Assembly (NCBI RefSeq): GCF_022829605.1
Contig: NZ_JAKSYD010000016.1
Location: 33,337 to 97,336 of the forward strand
Direction: 5' to 3'
Source: Methylobacterium sp. E-065
GTDB lineage: Bacteria; Pseudomonadota; Alphaproteobacteria; Rhizobiales; Beijerinckiaceae
Length of the DNA: 64,000 nt
The notes beneath the pieces are model-generated. The model did no database searches and was not told where the DNA came from. It saw only the letters and a program-made list of their open reading frames with translations. Each line of letters starts with the position of its first letter. Positions within the stretch are counted from its first letter, which is position 1. A program made the position numbers and the translations under genes. Below are positions 45,932 to 54,351 of this stretch, in pieces.

Positions 45932-46327
45932 TTAGGCTGCGTCGTCCTTGACGTAGGACGCAAGCCCGTTGCCGAAGGACCACTCGTCGCGCGCGTTCGG
46001 CGAGAGGACGATCAGCACGTCCTCCGGGCGCAGGCCGGGATCCGCCACGAGGTTGTCGGTAATCGCCCGATAGAGCGCCTTCTTCTGCGCCGTGTCCCGC
46101 CAATTCCCGGCGATGATGTTGACAATGACGAGGTCGTCGGTGCGGTGGAGGCCGAGATAGCTGGAATCGTAGATCAGCTCGTCCCGCTCGTGCTGGCGGA
46201 TGAGCTGGAAGCGGTCGTCGGCCGGCGCACCGAAGGCCTCCATCAGCTCGCGATGCACGCCTTCGGAGACGGCACGAAGGTGCTCCGGCGACTTGCCCTT
46301 GATCAGTGAAGTACGAACCAGGGGCAT
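45932..46327 (-). CDS. Tautomerase-superfamily protein
   Basis: 131 residues with Pro directly after Met (MPLVRTSLIKGKSPEHLRAV), the usual catalytic N-terminal base. FGAPADDRFQLIRQHERDELIYD and VIVNIIAGNWRDTAQKKALY match the Tautomerase_2/MIF-like group. First gene of the tautomerase-SDR-dsdA unit. Its start codon overlaps the divergent ATG at 46326 by two bases within CATG. Specific substrate unknown. Confidence 0.85.
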   Translation of the reverse strand: MPLVRTSLIKGKSPEHLRAVSEGVHRELMEAFGAPADDRFQLIRQHERDELIYDSSYLGLHRTDDLVIVNIIAGNWRDTAQKKALYRAITDNLVADPGLRPEDVLIVLSPNARDEWSFGNGLASYVKDDAA

Positions 46328-46691
46328 GAACGATCAACCGCTCAGGCAGAGCCAAGTCCAGAGGCTTCAGGCGGGCATCACCGGCCTGACGGCCGAGACT
46401 CTGCATGAGGTCGGCCCCCTGGTCGGCGTGCTGGTCGAGCAGGTTCCGCTGTCGGGATGGAGCGTGGGCGGCGAACCGGTGACCTGCGCCACGCAGGTGG
46501 ATGCCATCATCAGCGCGGAGACGAACACATCCGAGGAGAAAGCACGGTTCATTGCCGAGACGAGCCGTCTTCTAAAGAATGTTGTCGGTTCTGGCCTCGC
46601 CGAAGTTTCTTATGTAGTGTTCCACGAAGTGCCGAAGGACTCGTGGGGCTATGACGGCCTGACCCAGGCTCACCGGGCGCAGCACCACTGA
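46326..46691 (+). CDS. Two-part 4-oxalocrotonate-tautomerase-like protein, start uncertain
   Basis: 121 residues. Two tandem 4-OT-like halves: QRLQAGITGLTAETLHEV, then VLVEQVPLSGWSVGGEPV; and IISAETNTSEEKARFIAE, then VVFHEVPKDSWGYDG. The first half lacks the N-terminal strand that carries Pro1, and the proposed ATG shares CATG with the opposite gene. Upstream in the same frame there is no obvious Pro1 strand, so the N-terminus is either truncated or degenerate. Confidence 0.7.
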   Translation: MNDQPLRQSQVQRLQAGITGLTAETLHEVGPLVGVLVEQVPLSGWSVGGEPVTCATQVDAIISAETNTSEEKARFIAETSRLLKNVVGSGLAEVSYVVFHEVPKDSWGYDGLTQAHRAQHH

Positions 46692-46791
46692 GCGCGCACC
46701 GGGAGACGTCGGCCACCACCGCGCATGCAACCGCTGCACCCGTCGCTCGTTGGCGAAGTCAGGGGCGGACCATTCCGATCGAGGCAGGTCG

Positions 46792-47010
46792 GTGTCGAAA
46801 TTGAAGAAACACACGGCGCACCTGATCGCCGTCCATCAGAAGCGCGAGGCCGTCCGGGTCTACGCGGTCCTGGCCCAGTCGGCGACGGCGGCCTTGGCGC
46901 AGGTCACCGAAATGGCGACGGACGACATGCAGGTGGAACTGACGGGCTCCCTCGGGCGCGACCTCGCCCGGCGCCTTGGTCTCAAACCTGGCGAGATGCG
47001 TCTGGTCTGA
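46792..47010 (+). CDS. Small hypothetical protein
   Basis: 72 residues from a GTG at 46792 behind GAGGCAGG. Starts SKLKKHTAHLIAVHQKREAVRVYAVLA and ends GRDLARRLGLKPGEMRLV. Soluble, mixed alpha/beta, not recognised. Converges on the phosphate transporter gene. Confidence 0.5.
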   Translation: MSKLKKHTAHLIAVHQKREAVRVYAVLAQSATAALAQVTEMATDDMQVELTGSLGRDLARRLGLKPGEMRLV

Positions 47011-47028
47011 AAGGCGCACGCCCTCACC

Positions 47029-48018
47029 TCATGGCAGCACGAGGCCGGAGGCGGCATAGATCAATGCCGCCACCAGACCGGCGGCCGGCATCGTGACCAC
47101 CCAGGCGACGACGATCCCCTGTGCCACGTTCCAGCGGACGGCGGAAACGCGGCGGGCCGCGCCGACACCGATGATCGCCCCCGTGATCGTGTGTGTCGTG
47201 GAGACCGGGATTCCGAACGCCGTTGCGGCAAACAGGGTCAGCGCCCCGCCCGTCTCGGCGCAGAAGCCCTGCGCGGGCGTCAGGCGCGTGATCTTCGATC
47301 CCATCGTGTGCACGATGCGCCAGCCGCCGAACAGGGTGCCGAGCGCCATCGCGGTCTGGCACGACAGGACCACCCAGAGCGGCACGTGGAACTCGCCGCT
47401 GCCCGCCCCGTGGGCGTAGAGGAGCACGGCGATGATGCCCATCGTCTTCTGCGCGTCGTTGCCGCCGTGGCCGAGCGAGTAGAGCGAGGCCGAAACGAAT
47501 TGCATGCTGCGGAACACGCGATCGACGGCGACCGGCGTGGAACGGACGAAGATCCACGAGACCGCCAGCACGAGGATCAGGGCGAGTACGAAGCCCAGCG
47601 CCGGCGAGAGCACGATGGCGGCGCTCGTGGCGACGACGCCCGGCCAGACGATCGCGCCGAGACCGGCCTTCGCGATGCCGGCGCCCAGAAGGCCCCCGAT
47701 GAGCGCGTGCGAGCTGGAGGACGGAATGCCGGCGTACCACGTGACCAGATTCCAGACGATCGCGCCGCCGAGCGCACCGAGGATCACCCGATCGTTCACG
47801 ACGGTGACGTCGATGATCCCGGAGCCGACCGTGCCGGCGACGTGCAGGCCGAACACGAGGAAGGCCACGAAGTTGAAGAAGGCGGCCCAGAACACGGCGT
47901 AGCGTGGCGCCAGCACCCGGGTCGAGACGATGGTGGCAATCGAGTTCGCAGCATCGTGCAGGCCGTTCAGGAAGTCGAACACCAGCGCGATGGCGATGAG
48001 GGCGATCAGGAGGGTCAC
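47029..48018 (-). CDS. Low-affinity inorganic phosphate transporter (PiT family)
   Basis: 329 residues, about ten helices. Inverted-repeat signatures DFLNGLHDAANSIATIVSTRVL and GHGGNDAQKTMGIIAVLLY, and STTHTITGAIIGVGAARR near the end, are diagnostic of PiT. Imports metal-phosphate with protons. Sits 17 bp after its DUF47 partner gene on the same strand. Confidence 0.95.
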   Translation of the reverse strand: MTLLIALIAIALVFDFLNGLHDAANSIATIVSTRVLAPRYAVFWAAFFNFVAFLVFGLHVAGTVGSGIIDVTVVNDRVILGALGGAIVWNLVTWYAGIPSSSSHALIGGLLGAGIAKAGLGAIVWPGVVATSAAIVLSPALGFVLALILVLAVSWIFVRSTPVAVDRVFRSMQFVSASLYSLGHGGNDAQKTMGIIAVLLYAHGAGSGEFHVPLWVVLSCQTAMALGTLFGGWRIVHTMGSKITRLTPAQGFCAETGGALTLFAATAFGIPVSTTHTITGAIIGVGAARRVSAVRWNVAQGIVVAWVVTMPAAGLVAALIYAASGLVLP

Positions 48019-48035
48019 GCGGGCGATCCCTCGGC

Positions 48036-48677
48036 TCAGACGTGCTCGACCACGATACTGCTGACTTGGTTCGCCACGTCCTCGAACCGATCCATGACCT
48101 TCTCCAAGTGATCGTAGAGCCCGGAGCCGACCAGGAACGCCATCGGATCCTGGCGGGAGGCCCTGAACAGCATCTTCACCCCTTCGTTGTGCAGATCGTC
48201 GGCTTGGCCCTCGAGCTGGATGACCCGCTCGGTCAGCGCATTCAGGGCGGCGGCGTTCTCGCCGAGGGACCGCAGCTTCGGAAGCGCCTCGGCGACCACG
48301 GCGGCGGCCTCCTGAATCACCGCCCCCATCTGGCGCATCGACGGCTCGAAGGTCGTCACCTCGAACAGTTGGACCGCCTTGGCGGTCTTGAGCATCTGGT
48401 CGATGGCGTCATCGAGCGAGCCGACCAGCGCCTGGATGTCGCCGCGGTCGAACGGGGTGATGAAGGTCCGGCGAACCGCCAGCAGGGCGTCGCGGGTGAT
48501 CGCGTCGGCCTTGTCCTCGTGCTCGGCGATGGCGCGGCATGCGACCGGGATATCCTGCGTCCCGTCGAGCAGCGCCCGGAGGGATGCCGCCCCGTCCACG
48601 AGGGTGGCGGCGTGCTGTTCGAACAGGTCGAAGAACCGGTCCTCCTTCGGCATCAGCGCACGGAACCAAGACAGCAT
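48036..48677 (-). CDS. DUF47/PhoU-like partner of the phosphate transporter
   Basis: 213 residues, all helical: FFDLFEQHAATLVDGAASL, CRAIAEHEDKADAITRDALLAV, FITPFDRGDIQALVGSLDDAIDQM and HLEKVMDRFEDVANQVSSIV. Members of TIGR00153 (Pit accessory protein) are encoded just upstream of PiT genes and are thought to modulate them. First gene of the pair. Confidence 0.94.
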   Translation of the reverse strand: MLSWFRALMPKEDRFFDLFEQHAATLVDGAASLRALLDGTQDIPVACRAIAEHEDKADAITRDALLAVRRTFITPFDRGDIQALVGSLDDAIDQMLKTAKAVQLFEVTTFEPSMRQMGAVIQEAAAVVAEALPKLRSLGENAAALNALTERVIQLEGQADDLHNEGVKMLFRASRQDPMAFLVGSGLYDHLEKVMDRFEDVANQVSSIVVEHV

Positions 48678-48980
48678 GGTGCGTCCCTGTATGGGGGGCG
48701 GAGGGTACTAAGCGCATAACCGGTCTCGGCAACGCGCCGTGAGGCTCAAGGGTATTGTGACATCCCGCCATCAACCTAAGACTGGATCTTCAGCCGGCTA
48801 GGGTTGGTCATCGGCGACGTAGGCGGATCCGCCGGTATTCGGCCCACACAGCACTTCGCCGGTATTGGGAAGCCAAATTGTGTCATACCTCTGGCCTAGC
48901 TTTGTCTGATACCTGACTTAGCCTCGATCCTGCGCAGGCTTGCCGGCTTCGGCGCATCGCGAAGGCAGCAGGCCACGGGC
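48678..48980. other. Intergenic region with two sets of direct repeats
   Basis: Contains GCCGGTATT twice (48831, 48858) and TTGTsTsATACCT twice (48878, 48902), upstream of the small plus-strand gene and the divergent phosphate genes. No ORF. Confidence 0.5.
48878..48914 (+). promoter_or_regulatory. Direct repeat TTGTGTCATACCT / TTGTCTGATACCT
   Basis: Two 13-bp copies with two mismatches, 24 bp apart start to start. The TGTCATA core recalls a Pho-box half-site, but the spacing is not the 11 bp of a PhoB box. About 67 bp before the ATG at 48981. Confidence 0.35.
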
Positions 48981-49220
48981 ATGATCCTGACACCGACAAT
49001 GTTGACCGCCATGCTCAGGCGGGACGACGTCGATCTCTGCTACATCCAGCAGGCGCTCGCGACCGTATGCGCGCAGAAAGGGGACGAGGCGGACACCTTC
49101 CTCGACAAGATCCTGACGACGGTGCCGATGAAGCGCGCCGCGATCGTACGCACGCTGGCCGCCCAGGTCCGCGGCGAACGGCTCCCGAACCCACAGGCCA
49201 CTGACGGACGCAGGACGTAG
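48981..49220 (+). CDS. Small hypothetical protein
   Basis: 79 residues, not recognised. Helical appearance with a conserved-looking core DVDLCYIQQALATVCAQKGDEADTFLDKIL. No membrane segment. Support is codon use and a repeat-bearing promoter region; ribosome site weak. Confidence 0.45.
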   Translation: MILTPTMLTAMLRRDDVDLCYIQQALATVCAQKGDEADTFLDKILTTVPMKRAAIVRTLAAQVRGERLPNPQATDGRRT

Positions 49221-49376
49221 AACGGGCAGGTCCGCGGCAGGGGGCACGCGCCCGGCACCCATTGGCGGGTGTCAGTCCCTGGGGACTTGAGGAGAGTTTC
49301 GGCCCGCTCCCTTCGTTCCTACGAAATCAGGCACCTGCGCCGCCGCGCTCTCTTTCCTTGCGGTGAGGAGCTGAAG

Positions 49377-49427
49377 GTGGGGGAGGTGCAGGAGGCACCG
49401 GAGCGCTCGATCCTGCACCACCCCCAC
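49377..49427. repeat. 17-bp-arm inverted repeat
   Basis: GTGGGGGAGGTGCAGGA at 49377-49393 pairs with TCCTGCACCACCCCCAC at 49411-49427, one mismatch in 17, with a 17-base loop. Confidence 0.7.
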
Positions 49428-49433
49428 TCCTGA

Positions 49434-49456
49434 CCCCTCCCCACAAGGAGGAGGGG
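49434..49456. terminator. Second hairpin, CCCCTCC / GGAGGGG
   Basis: 7-bp GC-rich arms with a 9-base loop immediately after the larger inverted repeat; followed by AAAT. Could be terminator-like or part of the same palindromic element. Confidence 0.4.
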
Positions 49457-49717
49457 AAATGCGGTCGTTATTAGAATCCTTCGTGTCCGGCGGAGACTTA
49501 GAAACTCACTGGCCCGCCGCGCCGAGGTCCGATCGTCTCAAACAGAAGTGCACCGTGCCAAGCGTTTGACGTCGGTTTGACAATACTCACGCTCTTCCAC
49601 CAGCCCATCGAAAAGCTGTTGGCAACTTGATCGGCCGCGGAACAAAACGACCGATCGTTTCTTGAGGGGCAGCTCGCAGGCTTCGCGCCGCATTGTTGGC
49701 GCAGACCGGCTTCCCCC

Positions 49718-51061
49718 ATGAAAGCATCGACCACCGCCCTGGACGTCATCGAGCGGTTGCCCGCACGTTCGCGGACCGTCAATCGAATGGTCGTGAGTTG
49801 CGCGGTGATCCTGGCGCTGCTCGGCATTGCGGTCGGCGCCTTCACCTATCAGCAGCGCGGCAGCGAGGCAGTCCGGCACGCCATGGTGGTGGATGGCCAG
49901 CTCGGCCGCGTGTTGTTGGCAATCCAGGACGCCGAGACCGGGCAGCGCGGCTACCTGTTGACGGGGGATGAGACGTTCCTGCGCCCATTCCGGGACGGAC
50001 GCGCGCAGGTCAGCCGCGAGATCGCCCGGCTGCACGACCACCTCCGGAACGACGACAGCCAGCGCGCTGAACTCGATGCCCTAATCCCGCTCCTCCGGGA
50101 CAAACTGAACGAACTCGGCACGTCGATCGAACTGCGCCGAAGCGGCGAGATCGAGGCGAGTCAGGAGCAGGTGCGGCAGGGGGACGGACGGCAGGTGATG
50201 GACGAGATCCGGGCGATCATCGGCCGGATGGAGGACCATGAAGCCGCGCTGATGGAGCAGCGTCAGGCCGCGAATTCCCGGGCCGCTCTGCTGATCTGGG
50301 GCTTGCTCGCCGCCGTCGTGATCGCGCTCGTCCTGTTCGCCATGTCGGCCACGCGCGAAGCGGCGCGCCGTCGGAGCCTGTCGCGCTTCCTGCCGCAGGA
50401 GCTGGTCTCGCGACTCGCTGACGACGATGGCAGCCTCAAAGCCGGCCGGCGCCAGCAGGCGGTGATCGCCTTCATCGACATGCGCGGCTCCACCACCATC
50501 GCCGAACATCTCGACCCGCAGGAACTCTCGGCCTTCCTGTCCGCCTTCCGCCGACGGGTGATGCGCATCTCCCGCCTGTACGGCGGTGTCGTTGACAAGT
50601 TCATCGGCGACGGCGCCCTCGTGGTGTTCGGCCTGCCCGAGCCGACGGCCGACGACGCGGCGCGCGCCGTGGCCTTCGCCAGCGATCTCGTCGAGGTCAT
50701 CGCCCGCTGGAACGACAAGGGCGACCACGATGCCACGGTGCGCATCGGCATCGGCCTGCACTGCGGCGAGGTGTTCAGCGGGATCATCGGCGAGGATGCC
50801 CGCTACGAATTCACGGTGCTCGGCGACACGGTCAACGTGGCGGCGCGGCTGGAGCAGGCGACAAAGACCCACGGAGTTTCGGTTCTGGCCTCGGAGGCCG
50901 TCCGACGCGCAGCAGGAACGACCACGGCGGCGTGGCGGGAGATCAGCCGGGAACCGCTCCGGGGCCGCCGGGAGCCGATGGCCTACTACACCTTCGCGCC
51001 AACGGCGTCGGCCACCCTGCCGTCGGACCGCGAGGCTTTAGGTGATCCGGCCGCATCCTGA
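49718..51061 (+). CDS. CHASE3-domain class III adenylate/guanylate cyclase
   Basis: 447 residues. Helix at ~26-46, CHASE3 periplasmic sensor (~45-185) with AIQDAETGQRGYLLTGDETFLRPF, second helix ~190-210, then a cyclase domain (~245-420). Metal-binding Asp residues are in VIAFIDMRGSTTIAEH and KFIGDGALVVFGLP; the dimer arm has EFTVLGDTVNVAARLEQATK. Makes cAMP or cGMP in response to an unknown periplasmic signal. Monocistronic; no linked CRP-type regulator. Confidence 0.92.
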   Translation: MKASTTALDVIERLPARSRTVNRMVVSCAVILALLGIAVGAFTYQQRGSEAVRHAMVVDGQLGRVLLAIQDAETGQRGYLLTGDETFLRPFRDGRAQVSREIARLHDHLRNDDSQRAELDALIPLLRDKLNELGTSIELRRSGEIEASQEQVRQGDGRQVMDEIRAIIGRMEDHEAALMEQRQAANSRAALLIWGLLAAVVIALVLFAMSATREAARRRSLSRFLPQELVSRLADDDGSLKAGRRQQAVIAFIDMRGSTTIAEHLDPQELSAFLSAFRRRVMRISRLYGGVVDKFIGDGALVVFGLPEPTADDAARAVAFASDLVEVIARWNDKGDHDATVRIGIGLHCGEVFSGIIGEDARYEFTVLGDTVNVAARLEQATKTHGVSVLASEAVRRAAGTTTAAWREISREPLRGRREPMAYYTFAPTASATLPSDREALGDPAAS

Positions 51062-51177
51062 CGCCGCAGCGCTCGTCGTCGGCCAGGCCGACGCCTATCT
51101 GGGACAGCCGGCACGGATCGTCTCGGCGTCGTCCGTCAGACGGAAACGGGTTCGGGACGACAGCATCGGAGGACGTC

Positions 51178-51507
51178 ATGGTCGATACGGACAGGATCAC
51201 GGGTGCCGCGCGGGAGCTCGGCGGCAAGGTCCAGAGCGCGGTCGGCGACCTCGCCGGCTCGGACCGCGATTCAATCGAAGGCCGTCTCCACGAGGCGCGG
51301 GGCGCGGCCGAGAACTTATACGGCCAGACCAAGGATGCGGTCCGGCATGCAGCCGACGCGGTGTCGCAACAGGCCGAGGAGGTCTATGATCACGGTCGCG
51401 AATATGCCTGGGAGGGCCACCAGAAGTCGGTCGAATGGCCCCATGCCTCGCTTGTCGTGGCCGGGCTGGTCGGTTTGGGCCTCGGCCTGCTGATCAGCAA
51501 GCTCTGA
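51178..51507 (+). CDS. CsbD-family stress protein with C-terminal membrane segment
   Basis: 109 residues. N-terminal CsbD motif MVDTDRITGAARELGGKVQSAVGDLAG, an amphipathic helical middle, and a C-terminal hydrophobic segment SLVVAGLVGLGLGLLI typical of ElaB/YqjD-type anchors. These are abundant in general stress. Function unknown. A short transcript of its own. Confidence 0.85.
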   Translation: MVDTDRITGAARELGGKVQSAVGDLAGSDRDSIEGRLHEARGAAENLYGQTKDAVRHAADAVSQQAEEVYDHGREYAWEGHQKSVEWPHASLVVAGLVGLGLGLLISKL

Positions 51508-51591
51508 TCCGCGCCGCCGGGCGCCGAATGCCTTCCTCTGCGGGCGGCGCGACTTAGGCCGCCCGACAGAACCAGCCCGAGGGGAGCCGCC

Positions 51592-51879
51592 ATGAAAGTC
51601 TCAGCCGACCTGTGCATCGTGCCGATGGGCGTCGGCCCGTCCGTTTCGCCCTACGTCCGCGAGGTCAAGGCGATCGTCGAGGCGAGCGGGCTGACCGCCA
51701 CGATGCATCCCAACGGCACCAACATCGAGGGCGAGCTGTCTGAGATCTGTGCGCTGGCCGAGCGATGCGAGGCGAAGCTTGCCGAGATGGGCGTTCAGCG
51801 GACCTTCTTCACGCTGATCTTCTCGACACGGCGGGACAAGGACCAGTCCATGGCCGACAAGCTCGCGGCCGTGACCTGA
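51592..51879 (+). CDS. Thiamine-binding protein, MTH1187/YqgV family (DUF77)
   Basis: 95 residues: SADLCIVPMGVGPSVSPYVREV, GLTATMHPNGTNIEGELSEI and TFFTLIFSTRRDKDQ match the MTH1187 family, tetramers that bind thiamine or HMP-like ligands. Good SD (GAGGGGAGCC) before ATG. Confidence 0.88.
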   Translation: MKVSADLCIVPMGVGPSVSPYVREVKAIVEASGLTATMHPNGTNIEGELSEICALAERCEAKLAEMGVQRTFFTLIFSTRRDKDQSMADKLAAVT

Positions 51880-51982
51880 CCGCGACGGAAGCGGAGGCAG
51901 CCGCAGTGACGCGCCTGTGATCCGACGCGGCCCTCGCGCGTTCCCTTGGTCCGGTCGCTGACGTGCCGGGTGGGAGGACGGC

Positions 51983-54301
51983 ATGGCCGAGCAGGAGAAC
52001 GGTGAGATCCGGATCGAGCCCTATGACGGCCCGGCGGGCGGTTGGGGCTCGGCCCGGTCGCTGGTCGAGATCCTGACCCGGGAGGGCGTACCGATCACCG
52101 GCTCGGCCCTGCTGCGGAAGCAGAACAAGCCGGACGGCTACATGTGCACGTCGTGCGCCTGGGCGAAGCCCGCGAAGCCTTTGGCCTTCGAGTATTGTGA
52201 GAATGGCGCCAAGGCGACCGCCTGGGAGCAGACGCGCCGACGCGCGACCTCCGATTTCTTCGCCGCCCATTCCGTGACCGAGCTGCTCAGCTGGAGCGAC
52301 TACGCCCTGGAGGAGCAGGGCCGCCTCACCCATCCTCTGCGCTACGATCCCGAGACCGATCGCTACCGCCCGGTCTCCTGGGAGGACGCCATGGCCGAGA
52401 TCGGCCGGGAGCTGAAGGCCCTGCGCGAGGCGGATCCGCGCTCGGTGGTGTTCTATGCCTCCGGCCGGGCCTCGCTGGAAACCAGCTACATGTGGGCGCT
52501 GCTCGCCCGGCTCTACGGCAACAACAACCTGCCGGATTCCTCCAACATGTGCCACGAGCCGACCTCGGTGGCGCTGCCGCAATCAATCGGTGCGCCGGTG
52601 GGCACGGTCCTGCTGGAGGATTTCGAGACCACCGACCTGATCTTTTTCTTCGGTCAGAATGTCGGCTCGAATTCACCCCGAATGCTGCACCCGCTGCAGG
52701 AGGCGCGGCGCCGGGGCGCGCAGATCATCACCTTCAACCCGCTGCGAGAGCGGGGCCTGGAGCGCTTCACCGATCCGCAATCGCCGGTCGAGATGCTGAC
52801 GCGCTCCTCCACACGGATCTCGACCCAGTACCATCAGGTAAAAGCCGGCGGCGACCTCGCGGCGCTCACCGGCCTGTGCAAGGCGCTGCTCGCCCTGGAC
52901 CGGGAAGCCGAGGCGGCGGGCAAGCCCCGGGTGCTCGACCACGCCTTCATCGCCGAGCACACCCACGGCTTCGAAGACTTCGTGCGCTTCTGCGATGGCC
53001 AGGACTGGGCCGCGCTGGAGCGGCGCTCCGGACTGAAACGGCAGGGGCTTGAGGCCGCCGCCGCGGTCTACGCACGCGCCAAGGCGGTGATCGGCATCTA
53101 CGGGATGGGCCTGACCCAGCACCGCAAGGGCACCGAGACCGTGCGGATGCTGGTCAACCTTCTGCTCATGCGCGGCAATATCGGCAAGCCGGGCGCCGGG
53201 ATCTGCCCGGTGCGGGGCCATTCGAACGTGCAGGGCCAGCGCACGGTCGGCATCACCGAAAAACCGGAACTGGCGCCCCTCGACAAGCTCAAGGAACTCT
53301 ATGGTTTCGAGCCGCCGCGCGAGAAGGGCCTCAACACGGTCGAGGCCTGCGAAGGCATCCTCGATGGCAGCGTGAAGGCCTTCATCGGACTCGGCGGCAA
53401 CTTCCTGCGGGCGATCCCCGATACCGGCCGGATGGAGCCAGCCTGGAGAACCCAGCGCCTGACCGTGCAGGTTTCGACCAAGCTCAACCGCTCACACCTC
53501 GTGACCGGGGCGGTCGCCTATATCCTGCCCTGCCTTGGGCGCATCGAGATCGATCAGCAGGCGAGCGGTCCGCAAGCGGTCTCGATGGAGAGCTCCACCG
53601 CGCAGTTCCACGGGTCCCGGGGGGCGTCCGAACCGGTCGGGCCGCATGTGCGCTCCGAACCCTGGATTGTCGCCGAGATCGCCAAGGCGACCCTGCCGGC
53701 CAATCCGCGGATCGACTGGGATTCGTGGGTCGGTGATTACGGCCGGGTGCGCGATGCCATCGAGGCCACCTATCCGAAGGTGTTTCACGACCTGAACGGG
53801 CGGATGTTCCAGCCCGGAGGGCTGATCAAGCCGCTCGGCGCCCGTGACCGGAAATGGGAGACCGAGACCGGCCGGGCGAATTTCGCGGTGCCGGAAGGCC
53901 TCGAGGCCGATCCGGACCTGCCGGCCCGCGGGCACGACATCCTCGACCTGATCACGCTGCGGTCGAACGACCAGTTCAACACCACGGTCTACGGCTACGA
54001 CGACCGTTTCCGCGGCGTGAAGGGCACCCGTTCCGTGCTGTTCATGAACCGCCAGGACATCGCCCGGCTCGGGCTCAAGGACGGCGGGGGCGTCGACGTG
54101 GAAACGGAGGCGGATGATCAGGTGGAGCGGCGCGTGACCGGCCTCCGCGTGGTCGCCTACGACATCCCCGAGGGGAATTGCGGCGGCTACTATCCGGAGC
54201 TGAACGTCCTGCTGCCGCTCTGGCACCATGACGAGCAGGCCAAGACGCCGGCCGCCAAGGCGATCACGGTGCGTGTGACCGCGTCGACGCATCCGGTCTG
54301 A
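51983..54301 (+). CDS. FdhF/YdeP-family molybdopterin oxidoreductase
   Basis: 772 residues. The N-terminal cluster is reduced: YMCTSCAWAKP, then EYCENGAKATAWEQT, as in YdeP. Mo-bisMGD region has SSNMCHEPTSVAL (Cys likely as Mo ligand) and MRGNIGKPGAGICPVRGHSNVQG (~392-414). C-terminal MopB domain with TLRSNDQFNTTVYGYDDRFRG. The YdeP family contributes to acid tolerance in E. coli; the reaction is unproved. No electron-transfer subunit or FdhD is adjacent. Confidence 0.92.
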   Translation: MAEQENGEIRIEPYDGPAGGWGSARSLVEILTREGVPITGSALLRKQNKPDGYMCTSCAWAKPAKPLAFEYCENGAKATAWEQTRRRATSDFFAAHSVTELLSWSDYALEEQGRLTHPLRYDPETDRYRPVSWEDAMAEIGRELKALREADPRSVVFYASGRASLETSYMWALLARLYGNNNLPDSSNMCHEPTSVALPQSIGAPVGTVLLEDFETTDLIFFFGQNVGSNSPRMLHPLQEARRRGAQIITFNPLRERGLERFTDPQSPVEMLTRSSTRISTQYHQVKAGGDLAALTGLCKALLALDREAEAAGKPRVLDHAFIAEHTHGFEDFVRFCDGQDWAALERRSGLKRQGLEAAAAVYARAKAVIGIYGMGLTQHRKGTETVRMLVNLLLMRGNIGKPGAGICPVRGHSNVQGQRTVGITEKPELAPLDKLKELYGFEPPREKGLNTVEACEGILDGSVKAFIGLGGNFLRAIPDTGRMEPAWRTQRLTVQVSTKLNRSHLVTGAVAYILPCLGRIEIDQQASGPQAVSMESSTAQFHGSRGASEPVGPHVRSEPWIVAEIAKATLPANPRIDWDSWVGDYGRVRDAIEATYPKVFHDLNGRMFQPGGLIKPLGARDRKWETETGRANFAVPEGLEADPDLPARGHDILDLITLRSNDQFNTTVYGYDDRFRGVKGTRSVLFMNRQDIARLGLKDGGGVDVETEADDQVERRVTGLRVVAYDIPEGNCGGYYPELNVLLPLWHHDEQAKTPAAKAITVRVTASTHPV

Positions 54302-54351
54302 ACCGGCCGGGGCGTCTGGCGCGCGGTCGGACTCTCCGGCATGGAACGGCC

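Larger units (their letters stand above)
49221..49717. other. Intergenic region with two strong hairpins
   Basis: No credible gene. Holds two adjacent inverted repeats (49377-49427, 49434-49456). The right third is AT-richer and should contain the cyclase promoter. Confidence 0.5.

Noticed and set aside
51983..54301. Selenocysteine in the molybdoenzyme, given selA nearby
   Set aside because: The likely Mo-ligand position is Cys (NMCHEP) and there is no in-frame TGA in the reading frame.
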